DNA of 25,873 nt from Nitrososphaera sp. UBA210 (GTDB taxonomy: Archaea; Thermoproteota; Nitrososphaeria; Nitrososphaerales; Nitrososphaeraceae). The notes below the pieces were generated by a model that made no database searches, was not told the origin of the DNA, and saw nothing but the letters and a program-made list of their open reading frames with translations. Below are positions 7,830-14,845 of this stretch, piece after piece (positions within the stretch are counted from its first letter, which is position 1; each line of letters begins with the position of its first letter). A program made the position numbers and the translations under genes. Where the stretch lies: positions 1 to 25,873 of the forward strand of contig DADA01000067.1 of NCBI GenBank assembly GCA_002494895.1, written 5' to 3'.

Positions 7830-8579
7830 ATGACTCAAACAAGAAATCTGATTGATGAAAATGGAAAAAGAACAGACGGACGCACGGCAGACGAGCTCCG
7901 GGAAGTAAAGATAACCGTCGGTACTGTAAGAAACGCCGATGGGTCTGCCTTTATAGAATTTGGCAAGAACAAGATAGTCGCAGCAGTCTATGGGCCACGT
8001 GAAGTGCATCCAAAGCACATGGCCCAGCCAGACAGGTGTGTGCTGCGTTGCAGGTACCACATGTCGCCGTTCTCAACTGACACGCGCAAGAATCCTGCGC
8101 CGTCAAGAAGGGAAGTCGAAATCTCCAAGGTCATGCGGGAAGCGCTTGAGCCGGCACTAATGCTGGAGGACTATCCACGGGCAGCTATCGATGTCTATGT
8201 CGAAGTGCTCCAATCGGATGGCGGTTCAAGGTGTGCAGGCATAGCGGCTGCTTCTGTGGCCCTTGCAGACGCGGGTATCAACATGCGCGACTTGGTTTCT
8301 GCATGTGCTGCAGGAAAGGTTGACGAGCAGATTGTGCTTGACATCAACGACACTGAAGACAAGGAGGGAGGCGCGGACATGCCAGTGGCTTACATGCCTC
8401 GCCTTGAACAGGTAACGCTCCTCCAGCTCGATGGCAAGCTTTCACAGGAGCATTTCAACGAGTGCCTCGACAAGGCTATCTCTGGTTGCAAGATTGTATA
8501 CGAGATCCAGAAACAGGCCCTGATGCAGAAATATTTTGGCAACGAGACAGAGCTGAAAGAGGAGGCAGCAGTGCAATGA
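7830..8579 (+). CDS. rrp41: Exosome catalytic subunit Rrp41 (RNase PH fold)
   Basis: 249 residues, a full RNase PH domain. Typical segments are ENGKRTDGRTADELR, the SAFIEFGKNKIVAAVYGPREVHP core, the basic PSRREVEISKVMREALEP phosphate/RNA-binding stretch, and the acidic active-site region DINDTEDKEGGADMPVAY. In archaea Rrp41 carries the phosphorolytic and polyadenylating activity of the exosome. It overlaps rrp42 by 4 nt (ATGA), so the two partners are translationally coupled in the equal ratio the hexamer needs. Confidence 0.97.
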   Translation: MTQTRNLIDENGKRTDGRTADELREVKITVGTVRNADGSAFIEFGKNKIVAAVYGPREVHPKHMAQPDRCVLRCRYHMSPFSTDTRKNPAPSRREVEISKVMREALEPALMLEDYPRAAIDVYVEVLQSDGGSRCAGIAAASVALADAGINMRDLVSACAAGKVDEQIVLDINDTEDKEGGADMPVAYMPRLEQVTLLQLDGKLSQEHFNECLDKAISGCKIVYEIQKQALMQKYFGNETELKEEAAVQ

Positions 8580-9394
8580 GCGCTTCAAGACGATCTCCGG
8601 TAATTGTGGAACATTTGCGCAAGCAGCAGATGTATGACGCCCTATCGAGGGGCAAGAGGCTTGACGGCAGGGAGTTTGACGATCAAAGGCCGCTCGAAAT
8701 CGAACTTGATATTATCAAAAAGGCTAACGGTTCAGCAAGGGTGAAACTGGGCCACTCTGAAGTAATCGCCGGCGTCAAGGTGTCAACGGGCACGCCATTC
8801 GAAGGCCTTGAAAACAAGGGAGCGCTCATCGTTTCCGCAGAAGTGCTTCCGATAGCGTCGCCACACGCCGAGCCAGGTCCGCCCGACGAAGAAGTAATCG
8901 AGCTTGCGAGAGTTGTTGATAGGGGAGTCAGGGAGTCGGAGATGATAGACCTGGAAAAACTGGTGCTGGTCCCGGGCAAAGTCGTATATACGATATTTGT
9001 TGACTGCAGCATAGTCAACACTGATGGCAATCTGTTCGATGCGACTTCGTATGCCGTCGTGGCTGCGCTTCTCAGTGCAAAGCTACCAGTTCTGAGGATG
9101 GAGGGAGAAAAGGTGGTTGACACTGGCGAAACACGCGACATGCCTATCACCACGATACCCATCTCTATAACAGCGGCAAGAATAGGGGACCATGTCCTGA
9201 TAGATCAAGGCCCTGAGGAAGAGGCATGCATGGACGCAAGGATCACGATTACAACAAACGAAGAGGGTTTCTGCGCAGTCCAGAAAGGATTCACGGGCTC
9301 CTTCACCGTGGACCAGTTAAAGAAAGCGGCGCAGTCCGCAAGGGTGAAGGGCGAGGAGGTTCGCGCAAGATTGAAGGAGTTGACTGCAAAGTAG
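8576..9394 (+). CDS. rrp42: Exosome structural subunit Rrp42 (RNase PH fold)
   Basis: 272 residues from the ATG at 8576 (MSASRRSPVIVEHLRKQQ), chosen because it gives the ATGA overlap with rrp41 and the usual N-terminus; the open frame extends back to 8462 only inside rrp41. Family features are GKRLDGREFDDQRPLEIE, NGSARVKLGHSEVIAGVK and ASPHAEPGPPDEE. Rrp42 is the inactive ring partner of Rrp41 and contributes to RNA binding. Confidence 0.96.
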   Translation: MSASRRSPVIVEHLRKQQMYDALSRGKRLDGREFDDQRPLEIELDIIKKANGSARVKLGHSEVIAGVKVSTGTPFEGLENKGALIVSAEVLPIASPHAEPGPPDEEVIELARVVDRGVRESEMIDLEKLVLVPGKVVYTIFVDCSIVNTDGNLFDATSYAVVAALLSAKLPVLRMEGEKVVDTGETRDMPITTIPISITAARIGDHVLIDQGPEEEACMDARITITTNEEGFCAVQKGFTGSFTVDQLKKAAQSARVKGEEVRARLKELTAK

Positions 9395-9395
9395 C

Positions 9396-9629
9396 ATGGG
9401 TCGCAAGAAAGGCTCCACTAACCTGAAGGGTCTCGGGATCAAGTTTGGCGCTACTGTGCGCAAGCGATACGGCAAGGTTTATCGGACTTTGCATAAAAAA
9501 CGAAGGTGCCCATCGTGTGGCTCGGTCAGGTTCGGCAGGGTTGCCGCCGGCATCTGGCTCTGCCCAAAATGCCACTTCAAGATTGCATCAGGGGCATACG
9601 ACGTTGACGTCGAAAAAGTGCAGAGCTGA
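9396..9629 (+). CDS. rpl37ae: 50S ribosomal protein eL43 (L37Ae)
   Basis: 77 residues. Zinc ribbon with C38-x2-C41 and C56-x2-C59 (CPSCGS and WLCPKC) and the basic GRKKGSTNLKGLGIKFGATV N-terminus typical of L37Ae. It starts 1 nt after the rrp42 stop. Its last 26 nt overlap the proposed start of pcc1 in another frame. In many archaea rpoP (Rpo12) follows this gene; it is not here. Confidence 0.96.
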   Translation: MGRKKGSTNLKGLGIKFGATVRKRYGKVYRTLHKKRRCPSCGSVRFGRVAAGIWLCPKCHFKIASGAYDVDVEKVQS

Positions 9630-9852
9630 AATACGCGTATCGACCAGCTCGCGGCTCGTAGCGAACTCGGTAAGTGCTGCCCTCGCGCCAGATCTTGATC
9701 GGCTGCCAAAGCATGATGGCAGCACAAGAATTTCTTTACAAGGCACTGTTATCGTCTTTCGGATCGAGACGACTGATCTTCCAACTCTGAGAGCCAGCAT
9801 TCACTCCTTTTTGATGCTCTCTGGCGCGGCCTTGCGCTGCCTAACGGTATGA
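9604..9852 (+). CDS. pcc1: KEOPS complex subunit Pcc1
   Basis: 82 residues from a TTG at 9604 (MTSKKCRAEIRVST) to a TGA at 9850-9852. The pattern fits the small Pcc1/CTAG fold: strand AEIRV, helix RLVANSVSAALAPDLD, two strands STRISLQG and TVIVFRIET, then the diagnostic LPTLRASIHSFLMLS helix. Pcc1 is the dimerising subunit of KEOPS, which makes the t6A modification on ANN-decoding tRNAs. Position supports the call: a pcc1 gene between rpl37ae and prefoldin beta is the usual archaeal order. No ATG exists near the start; the TTG inside rpl37ae is the only good candidate. Family assignment is by pattern and context, without a search. Confidence 0.8.
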   Translation: MTSKKCRAEIRVSTSSRLVANSVSAALAPDLDRLPKHDGSTRISLQGTVIVFRIETTDLPTLRASIHSFLMLSGAALRCLTV

Positions 9853-9859
9853 TTTTATA
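9852..9859 (+). promoter_or_regulatory. TATA box for pfdB
   Basis: ATTTTATA, centred 26 nt before the prefoldin beta ATG at 9881 and overlapping the last base of pcc1. It suggests that pfdB can be transcribed from its own leaderless promoter as well as by readthrough. Confidence 0.55.
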
Positions 9860-9880
9860 GGTTGCCGATCTGTCTAGCCA

Positions 9881-10303
9881 ATGCTAATGAGTGAGCAGGA
9901 ACTCCCGCCTTGGCTGAGGGAGCAGGTGTCGCGCTTGCAACAACTGCAACAGAACTTGCAGGCTATAATGATGCAAAAACAGCAGCTAGAGGTTGAAAAC
10001 GTAGAAACAGACAGAGCACTAGAGGAGCTAAAGAAGGCCGGAGTGGATGACGCCGTGTACAAGAATGCTGGCTCGGTGCTGATCAAATCGAAAAAGGAAG
10101 AAGTAGTCAAGGAGCTAGAAGAAAGGAAGGAATTATCAAACACAAGGGTCATGGTCCTGACAAAACAGGAGACAAGGGTAAAAGAGAACCTGAAGGAAGT
10201 TGAAAACAAGATAAACGAGATGATACGTGGAATGCAGGGTTCCGCATCAGGCGGAGCGCCTTCTGCAGGGACGGGCCAGCCACCAAAACCACGCGCCGAA
10301 TAA
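9881..10303 (+). CDS. pfdB: Prefoldin subunit beta
   Basis: 140 residues. Two long coiled-coil helices (about 10-55 and 80-120) flank the beta hairpin YKNAGSVLIKSKKEEVVKEL. The LQQLQQNLQAIMMQKQQLEVE helix and ALEELKK are standard for prefoldin beta. Prefoldin alpha2-beta4 holds unfolded proteins and delivers them to the thermosome. The tail after about 122 is Gly/Pro/Ala-rich and probably disordered. An ATG at 9887 (MSEQEL) is an equally good start. Confidence 0.93.
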   Translation: MLMSEQELPPWLREQVSRLQQLQQNLQAIMMQKQQLEVENVETDRALEELKKAGVDDAVYKNAGSVLIKSKKEEVVKELEERKELSNTRVMVLTKQETRVKENLKEVENKINEMIRGMQGSASGGAPSAGTGQPPKPRAE

Positions 10304-10336
10304 GAAATTATAGAGGACAGACGAAACCAGTAAGGA

Positions 10337-11071
10337 ATGCCTGCCTTCAGGATTGTCATTGATGAAAGAGAAAAGAATAGCGGCATTCCTGAACTTCTCA
10401 GGAAATCCGGCATGCGGCTGGACTTTTCACAGCTCGCAGTAGGAGACTACATTGTTGCTCCAGAGATTGCAGTTGAAAGGAAAACTGTAAGCGACCTGGT
10501 GAGCTCGATCTACGATGGCAGGCTTTATGTGCAGTGCTCAGAGCTTGTCAAGCACTACCAAAAACCAGTTGTGGTGATCCAGGGAGATATTGCCGACCTT
10601 GCACAGATGCCTGATGCCAGGGAAGCGAACCCGGCCAGACGACTCGTGGACAGGACTGCCCTTGCGTACGACGCTCTTGCGACCGTTGCAGCAGACTTTC
10701 GAATACCGATAATTCATACCCCTTCCGCTCGCCAGACGGCCCAGATTCTGATCTCACTTGCCAACAAAGGGCTGCAAGAGGGCAAGGCCACTGGGCCACT
10801 CTTACGAAAGATAAAGAAGGAAAACCCGATTTACATACAGCAACTGTCAGTTCTCGCGTCTATTCCAGGCGTCGGCGAAAAGCTGGCAGCAAGAATGCTA
10901 CTAAAATTTCGGACGCCCCACAGAGCGCTGGACGCAACGGCAGCAGAGCTGGCAGCCATACCCGGCTTCGGAATTGCCAGAGCAGAACGAGTACGGAAAA
11001 TCCTTGACATGACGAACGCTGACCGCAAGGTGATGCAGAGGACACTGTTTGATTCCCTCGCAGAAATGTGA
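10337..11071 (+). CDS. xpf: XPF/ERCC4-type structure-specific endonuclease
   Basis: 244 residues: ERCC4 nuclease domain (about 1-140) followed by two helix-hairpin-helix motifs (SIPGVGEKLAARML near 175-188; AIPGFGIARAERVRKIL near 207-223). Catalytic residues are visible as D9-E10-R11, G36-D37 and E47-R48-K49 with D53. There is no helicase domain, so this is the short crenarchaeal type, which cuts 3' flaps and branched DNA as a dimer. The end, QRTLFDSL at 234-241, is one residue away from a canonical PCNA-binding motif, in keeping with the PCNA dependence known for the Sulfolobus enzyme. It follows pfdB by 33 nt, probably in the same transcript. Confidence 0.93.
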   Translation: MPAFRIVIDEREKNSGIPELLRKSGMRLDFSQLAVGDYIVAPEIAVERKTVSDLVSSIYDGRLYVQCSELVKHYQKPVVVIQGDIADLAQMPDAREANPARRLVDRTALAYDALATVAADFRIPIIHTPSARQTAQILISLANKGLQEGKATGPLLRKIKKENPIYIQQLSVLASIPGVGEKLAARMLLKFRTPHRALDATAAELAAIPGFGIARAERVRKILDMTNADRKVMQRTLFDSLAEM

Positions 11072-11101
11072 GAAACCACAATTGATAAGAAAAGCGACAC
11101 A

Positions 11102-11599
11102 TCAGATGATTTTTCTATACTTTCGTTTCAGCGTATTGCCACAATTAGGGCATTCCTTCTCTTGCACGCCAAAAGTCTTTGCACAGGCGCTGCAATACGA
11201 TATCCACTTCCTGGTTTCCTTGATCTTTTTGCCCGGAGTGGCAGGGATTACGGAAACGCCGAGCAGAGACGCCACGTTTGCGACCGCAAAGTCGTCGGTT
11301 ACAAGGGCAGTGTCAAGCTCTAATGCGAGGGCAACTATCGAAAAGTCGGCGTAAGAAAGCGTAAGGGAGTCCCCAGTTCTAGTCGCGGCCAATTTGACCT
11401 TTTCCAGCTGCGCACCGGTCGGTTCTCTGACTATGAGTTTGCCGGCTTCCAATACTGTCTCTAGGGCGGAGTACGAAGTCTTGATGTGCCTGACTTCCCT
11501 GAGAACCTCTTCAGTTGTGTATAACGTCTTGTCGTCCGAGGATAGAAAAGAGATGCCGGTGTAAAAGGCGGCAGCATCAAGCACGAGGCTAGAATCCAA
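11102..11599 (-). CDS. nob1: Nob1-like endoribonuclease (PIN + zinc ribbon)
   Basis: 165 residues. PIN domain (about 1-120) with acidic residues D8, E31 or E35, D77 (TRTGDSLT), D85 and D102/D103 (LVTDDFAVAN); then a zinc ribbon with C136, C139, C150 and C153 and a basic tail. This PIN plus C-terminal ribbon layout is that of Nob1, which makes the final cut producing the 3' end of 16S rRNA. It overlaps the end of the NAD kinase gene by 11 nt on the same strand and converges with xpf. Confidence 0.9.
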   Translation of the reverse strand: MDSSLVLDAAAFYTGISFLSSDDKTLYTTEEVLREVRHIKTSYSALETVLEAGKLIVREPTGAQLEKVKLAATRTGDSLTLSYADFSIVALALELDTALVTDDFAVANVASLLGVSVIPATPGKKIKETRKWISYCSACAKTFGVQEKECPNCGNTLKRKYRKII

Positions 11600-12422
11600 G
11601 CTGGGAGAACCCTAGCTTTGAGAGTTGTCTCATGCCTTTCTTGTGCAGGCGAAGAAATGTGGCATCATCAGAGAATCTCGATATCTTGATGGGCCTGTCT
11701 GGATCCACCTTGAAGGTTTCCTGCCCATCAACTATGATATGCGATTCATGACTACTCTGGATCGTGATCTCTTCCACGGGTATGACGAGCTGCGGCATCC
11801 TGTTGACCGATGCCATGGGGCTGAGTATCAGGCAGCTCATCCCTTCATGGAGCACGGGTCCGCCAATGGAAAAAGAATGTCCGGTCGAGCCGGTGGGCGT
11901 GGAGATCACTATTCCGTCCATTCTCTGCTTTATCTCGTCGCCCATTAGTTTTATCGACACGACTGGCGTCCTCGTCAGGCTTACCCTTGTGATCAATATG
12001 TCGTTTAGCGCTGGCGGAAATGCGGTGCTGCCGGAAAAAGCCTGTATCCTTATGCGCGAATCGTAAAAGTATTTGCTCGCGAGTATCGCTTTGACAGCTT
12101 GCTCCAGCGACTCTGAATCTATTTCCGCCAAAATTCCTCTGTGGCCCCCACTGTTAATGCTAAATAAAGGAGCTTTTCCCGGAATCGTCCGGAAGGCCCG
12201 CAAGGTCGTCCCGTCTCCTCCTATTGCGATTAGGAGGTCTAGCTTTATCCCAACCAGATCTTCGTGTCGGAGACTGGTAGCACCCGGAACCTTCAGCGGC
12301 AACACGCAGTATGCTTTGACTCTGCTTTTTTCCAGGAGCGTTGCAACCCTAGCGGCGGCTGCCTCTGCCTCGCTGCTGCCTATCTTGGTGATTATGGCGA
12401 CGGTGCGGATCTCTGGAGCCAT
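11589..12422 (-). CDS. nadK: NAD kinase
   Basis: 277 residues. It has GGDGT at 68-72 (AIGGDGTTLRAF), the SINSGGHRGILAEID region, an ALNDIL stretch in place of the common LNE, and the glycine-rich MDGIVISTPTGSTGHSFSIG segment that binds NAD. It phosphorylates NAD to NADP with ATP or polyphosphate. The ATG at 12422 is preceded almost directly by an AT-rich stretch; a better placed minus-strand TATA-like GAATTTAATAA at about 12458-12468 would give a leader near 14 nt. Transcribed ahead of and overlapping nob1. Confidence 0.93.
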   Translation of the reverse strand: MAPEIRTVAIITKIGSSEAEAAAARVATLLEKSRVKAYCVLPLKVPGATSLRHEDLVGIKLDLLIAIGGDGTTLRAFRTIPGKAPLFSINSGGHRGILAEIDSESLEQAVKAILASKYFYDSRIRIQAFSGSTAFPPALNDILITRVSLTRTPVVSIKLMGDEIKQRMDGIVISTPTGSTGHSFSIGGPVLHEGMSCLILSPMASVNRMPQLVIPVEEITIQSSHESHIIVDGQETFKVDPDRPIKISRFSDDATFLRLHKKGMRQLSKLGFSQLGF

Positions 12423-12489
12423 TTTTATATTAAAAGCGCAACTATTGCCGCCTGGCAGTTATTAAATTCATTTGGTCGGCTGGACAAAG

Positions 12490-12499
12490 CTCTTAAGTA
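12490..12499 (+). promoter_or_regulatory. TATA-like element for the rhodanese gene
   Basis: CTCTTAAGTA, centred about 28 nt before the ATG at 12523, consistent with a leaderless mRNA. Confidence 0.45.
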
Positions 12500-12522
12500 C
12501 AAGTTCAGGCTAGCCGTCGTCT

Positions 12523-13374
12523 ATGACAAGTTATTCACATCCAGAAGTCTTGTGCGAGACGGACTGGGTTGCAGGGAATTTGAAAAGTGGAAACATGCGA
12601 ATACTCGAAGTTGATTATGACCCCGAAAACGCTTACAAACAGGGACATTTGCCGGGAGCGCATCTGGTGTGGTGGAAGAGGGACATCAACGATCCCATCC
12701 GGCGCGACATCATTAGCAAGAAACAGTTTGAAGAGCTGATGGGAAAGGTAGGTGCCACTGAGGACACCGAACTAGTCCTATATGGCGACTTTAACAACTG
12801 GTTTGCTGCCTTTGCGTTCTGGGTTTTCCAGTACTATGGCCACAAGAAAATCAAGATAATGAACGGCGGGCGCAAGAAATGGGAACTCGAAAAGAGGGAA
12901 TACACAAAGGAGGAGCCACCCGCCCAGTCGTCAAGATACGTTGCGAATCCGCCGGATGAAGGAGTACGCGCCTACATGCCTGACGTAAAGAGAGCAATGG
13001 AAAAAATGGACATTATGGCAATGGTAGATGTAAGGTCGCCAAAGGAATTTTCGGGTGAAATCACAGCGCCTCCAGAATATCCTACAGAGCATGCCCAGAG
13101 AGGAGGCCACATACCTGGGGCCAAGAACATCCCATGGGCTCAGGCAGTGAAAGACACCGATGGCACGTTCAAGACCACCGAAGAGTTGAAGGCACTGTAC
13201 GAAGGCAAGGGCATCACTCCTGACAAGAATATCATCTGCTACTGCAGGATCGGAGAGCGTTCATCGCACACCTGGTTCGTACTGAAATACCTGCTCGGTT
13301 ACCCGCTTGTCCGAAACTACGACGGTTCCTGGACAGAATGGGGCAACATGATAGGGAATCCGATAGAGAAATAA
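12523..13374 (+). CDS. Two-domain thiosulfate sulfurtransferase (rhodanese)
   Basis: 283 residues with tandem rhodanese domains (about 10-130 and 145-280). The N-terminal domain is non-catalytic (LVLYGDFNNWFA in place of a Cys loop). The C-terminal domain carries the active Cys241 in YCRIGERSSHTWF, the loop type of actinobacterial CysA/SseA thiosulfate sulfurtransferases. It moves sulfane sulfur from thiosulfate or a related donor to cyanide or a physiological thiol acceptor; the in vivo donor is unknown. No signal peptide, so cytoplasmic. A small unknown gene follows after 25 nt. Confidence 0.92.
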   Translation: MTSYSHPEVLCETDWVAGNLKSGNMRILEVDYDPENAYKQGHLPGAHLVWWKRDINDPIRRDIISKKQFEELMGKVGATEDTELVLYGDFNNWFAAFAFWVFQYYGHKKIKIMNGGRKKWELEKREYTKEEPPAQSSRYVANPPDEGVRAYMPDVKRAMEKMDIMAMVDVRSPKEFSGEITAPPEYPTEHAQRGGHIPGAKNIPWAQAVKDTDGTFKTTEELKALYEGKGITPDKNIICYCRIGERSSHTWFVLKYLLGYPLVRNYDGSWTEWGNMIGNPIEK

Positions 13375-13399
13375 GTCCTAACCCTCTCCCTTTTCTTTG

Positions 13400-13702
13400 A
13401 TGGAAGGCAGCCTGATCAAGAAAGGTCAATTCTATTTTATCTTTGAGCGCGGGGTAGACTTGGTTCTTGAAGACAAGACAAAGAGAGGGCTCGAAGTGCT
13501 CGAGCATGCCATCGACGATAGGTACCACGTGGAAGCAGACAAGGGCATTATCTATGACATGGATGGCATCGGGCACAAGGTCGGAATCAGGTGGTACTTC
13601 CCGCGATCAGAACATTCGCTCGAACAGGTAACTGCCATCGCGGAGGAAATAGAATCCCGATACCGCGCAATAAGGGAGATGACATGCCCCGATGACGAGT
13701 GA
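13400..13702 (+). CDS. Small unrecognised protein
   Basis: About 100 residues from the ATG at 13400; a TTG directly before it (13397) is in frame but unlikely to be needed. The sequence looks like an alpha/beta domain (GQFYFIFERGVDLVLED, then GIRWYFPRSEHSLEQV, then a terminal helix IAEEIESRYRAIREM). No family recognised and no metal-site pattern. It follows the rhodanese gene closely and may share its transcript, but a T-rich stretch (13387-13398) just before it could also terminate that transcript. Confidence 0.7.
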   Translation: MEGSLIKKGQFYFIFERGVDLVLEDKTKRGLEVLEHAIDDRYHVEADKGIIYDMDGIGHKVGIRWYFPRSEHSLEQVTAIAEEIESRYRAIREMTCPDDE

Positions 13703-13748
13703 ATCGAACGATTTGTCATAGATTCACACTGAAGCGCTCAAACGAAAA

Positions 13749-13757
13749 CCTTTTAGG
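13749..13757 (+). promoter_or_regulatory. TATA-like element for the ferredoxin gene
   Basis: CCTTTTAGG lies only 2 nt before the ATG at 13760 but about 40 nt before the in-frame ATG at 13793. If it is the real promoter, translation starts at 13793. Confidence 0.35.
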
Positions 13758-13759
13758 AG

Positions 13760-14788
13760 ATGCAGAATTACTTGATTTTCAGAAACCTACACATGTCTGC
13801 CTTGCTAAAGGATAGGGTCTGGACCATGCTGTCCGAAGTGGCGAAAAGAGGCGTTTACCCATTGCATGGAAACAGACTTGGCCTCTACCGAGTCCCGGTA
13901 GAGTTCACCGACAAATCAGAAATATCTGGAATAATGAATGATCTGAAAAGCTCGGGTTTCAAGATGGACACTCATGCTGACAGGATCTACATCACGCACA
14001 AGTGGACTGAAAGCGGAGTTGACCCGGTTACAAATGAGGAGCTCGCAGCAGATCTAAACATAACAGTTGAAATAGTTACGGGAGAAGTAGTCGATCTGAT
14101 TTATCAGATACGGCAGCTCGAATACTTTGGCGATCCTTACTGGATAAAGAACTACAGGCAAAAGGCGGATCAGAACGCGAAGATGATTATCGACACTATT
14201 ATCCGAAATACCAGGATAGGCGACAAGCTGATTGCGCACTGGCAAAAAGTAGAAAAACTATCGCTAGAGGCGGCGATAAAGAAACTTGAAGAGATCACTC
14301 CTTTGGCCAAAAATCCAAAACTGCGAAGTGCAACAGCCCCGCCTCCGATGGCACAGCCATCAGCGGCACCAAAACCCGCGCAGGCCATGCCGCCACCTAC
14401 CGCCCCTGCAGCTGGTGGATCAACCACGATATCACTATCCGGAACAGGCACCAGCTATGGCAAGGTCGAAGGTCCAATAGACCAGAAATTCAAGGAAAAA
14501 AGGCAGGCTGCCGGTACATTCCAGGGCATCAAGGTATGGGGCCCATACGATGCTCCAGGCCAGCTCGGCATCTGGGGAGAGGAAGTGTGTGTTGACTTTG
14601 ACATCTGCGTCGCAGATGGAGCATGCATAGAAGCTTGTCCCGTCAACGTGTATGAATGGCTAGAGACTCCAGGGCATCCGGCTTCGGACAAGAAGGCGTT
14701 TATGATTAGGGAGAAGGACTGCATATTCTGCATGGCATGTGAAAACGTCTGTCCTCCGCAGGCGGTAAAGATATTCCAGAAAGGATAA
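13760..14788 (+). CDS. 7-iron (Sulfolobus-type) ferredoxin with a large N-terminal domain
   Basis: 342 residues in three parts: an unrecognised mostly helical domain (about 12-190), a Pro/Ala linker (about 198-225), and a C-terminal ferredoxin (about 240-342). The ferredoxin closely follows the Sulfolobus/Thermoplasma type, including TPGHPASDKKA. Cysteines are C283, C289, C293 with D286 at the fourth place, and C321, C324, C327, C331, giving one [3Fe-4S] and one [4Fe-4S] cluster. Such ferredoxins accept electrons from 2-oxoacid oxidoreductases. Known relatives are near 100 residues, so the added 190-residue domain is unusual. The M at codon 12 (13793, MSALLKDRVW) is a plausible alternative start. 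Confidence 0.88.
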   Translation: MQNYLIFRNLHMSALLKDRVWTMLSEVAKRGVYPLHGNRLGLYRVPVEFTDKSEISGIMNDLKSSGFKMDTHADRIYITHKWTESGVDPVTNEELAADLNITVEIVTGEVVDLIYQIRQLEYFGDPYWIKNYRQKADQNAKMIIDTIIRNTRIGDKLIAHWQKVEKLSLEAAIKKLEEITPLAKNPKLRSATAPPPMAQPSAAPKPAQAMPPPTAPAAGGSTTISLSGTGTSYGKVEGPIDQKFKEKRQAAGTFQGIKVWGPYDAPGQLGIWGEEVCVDFDICVADGACIEACPVNVYEWLETPGHPASDKKAFMIREKDCIFCMACENVCPPQAVKIFQKG

Positions 14789-14796
14789 GAACGTAG

Positions 14797-14805
14797 CTAT
14801 AAATA
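14797..14805 (+). promoter_or_regulatory. TATA box for the glycosyltransferase gene
   Basis: CTATAAATA, a near-consensus archaeal TATA box, centred about 45 nt before the TTG start at 14846; predicted leader about 19 nt. Confidence 0.55.
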
Positions 14806-14845
14806 GAAAAGAACCCTACACCGCTCAAGCGAGAACCGATAGAAA

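Noticed and set aside
9445..9603. Upstream part of the frame that ends in Pcc1
   Set aside because: This portion lies over rpl37ae in another frame and has no Pcc1 features; the gene is taken to start at the TTG at 9604.
9874..10413. 179-residue frame antisense to prefoldin beta
   Set aside because: A Ser/Phe/Leu-rich low-complexity translation, as expected opposite a Glu/Lys/Gln-rich coiled coil.
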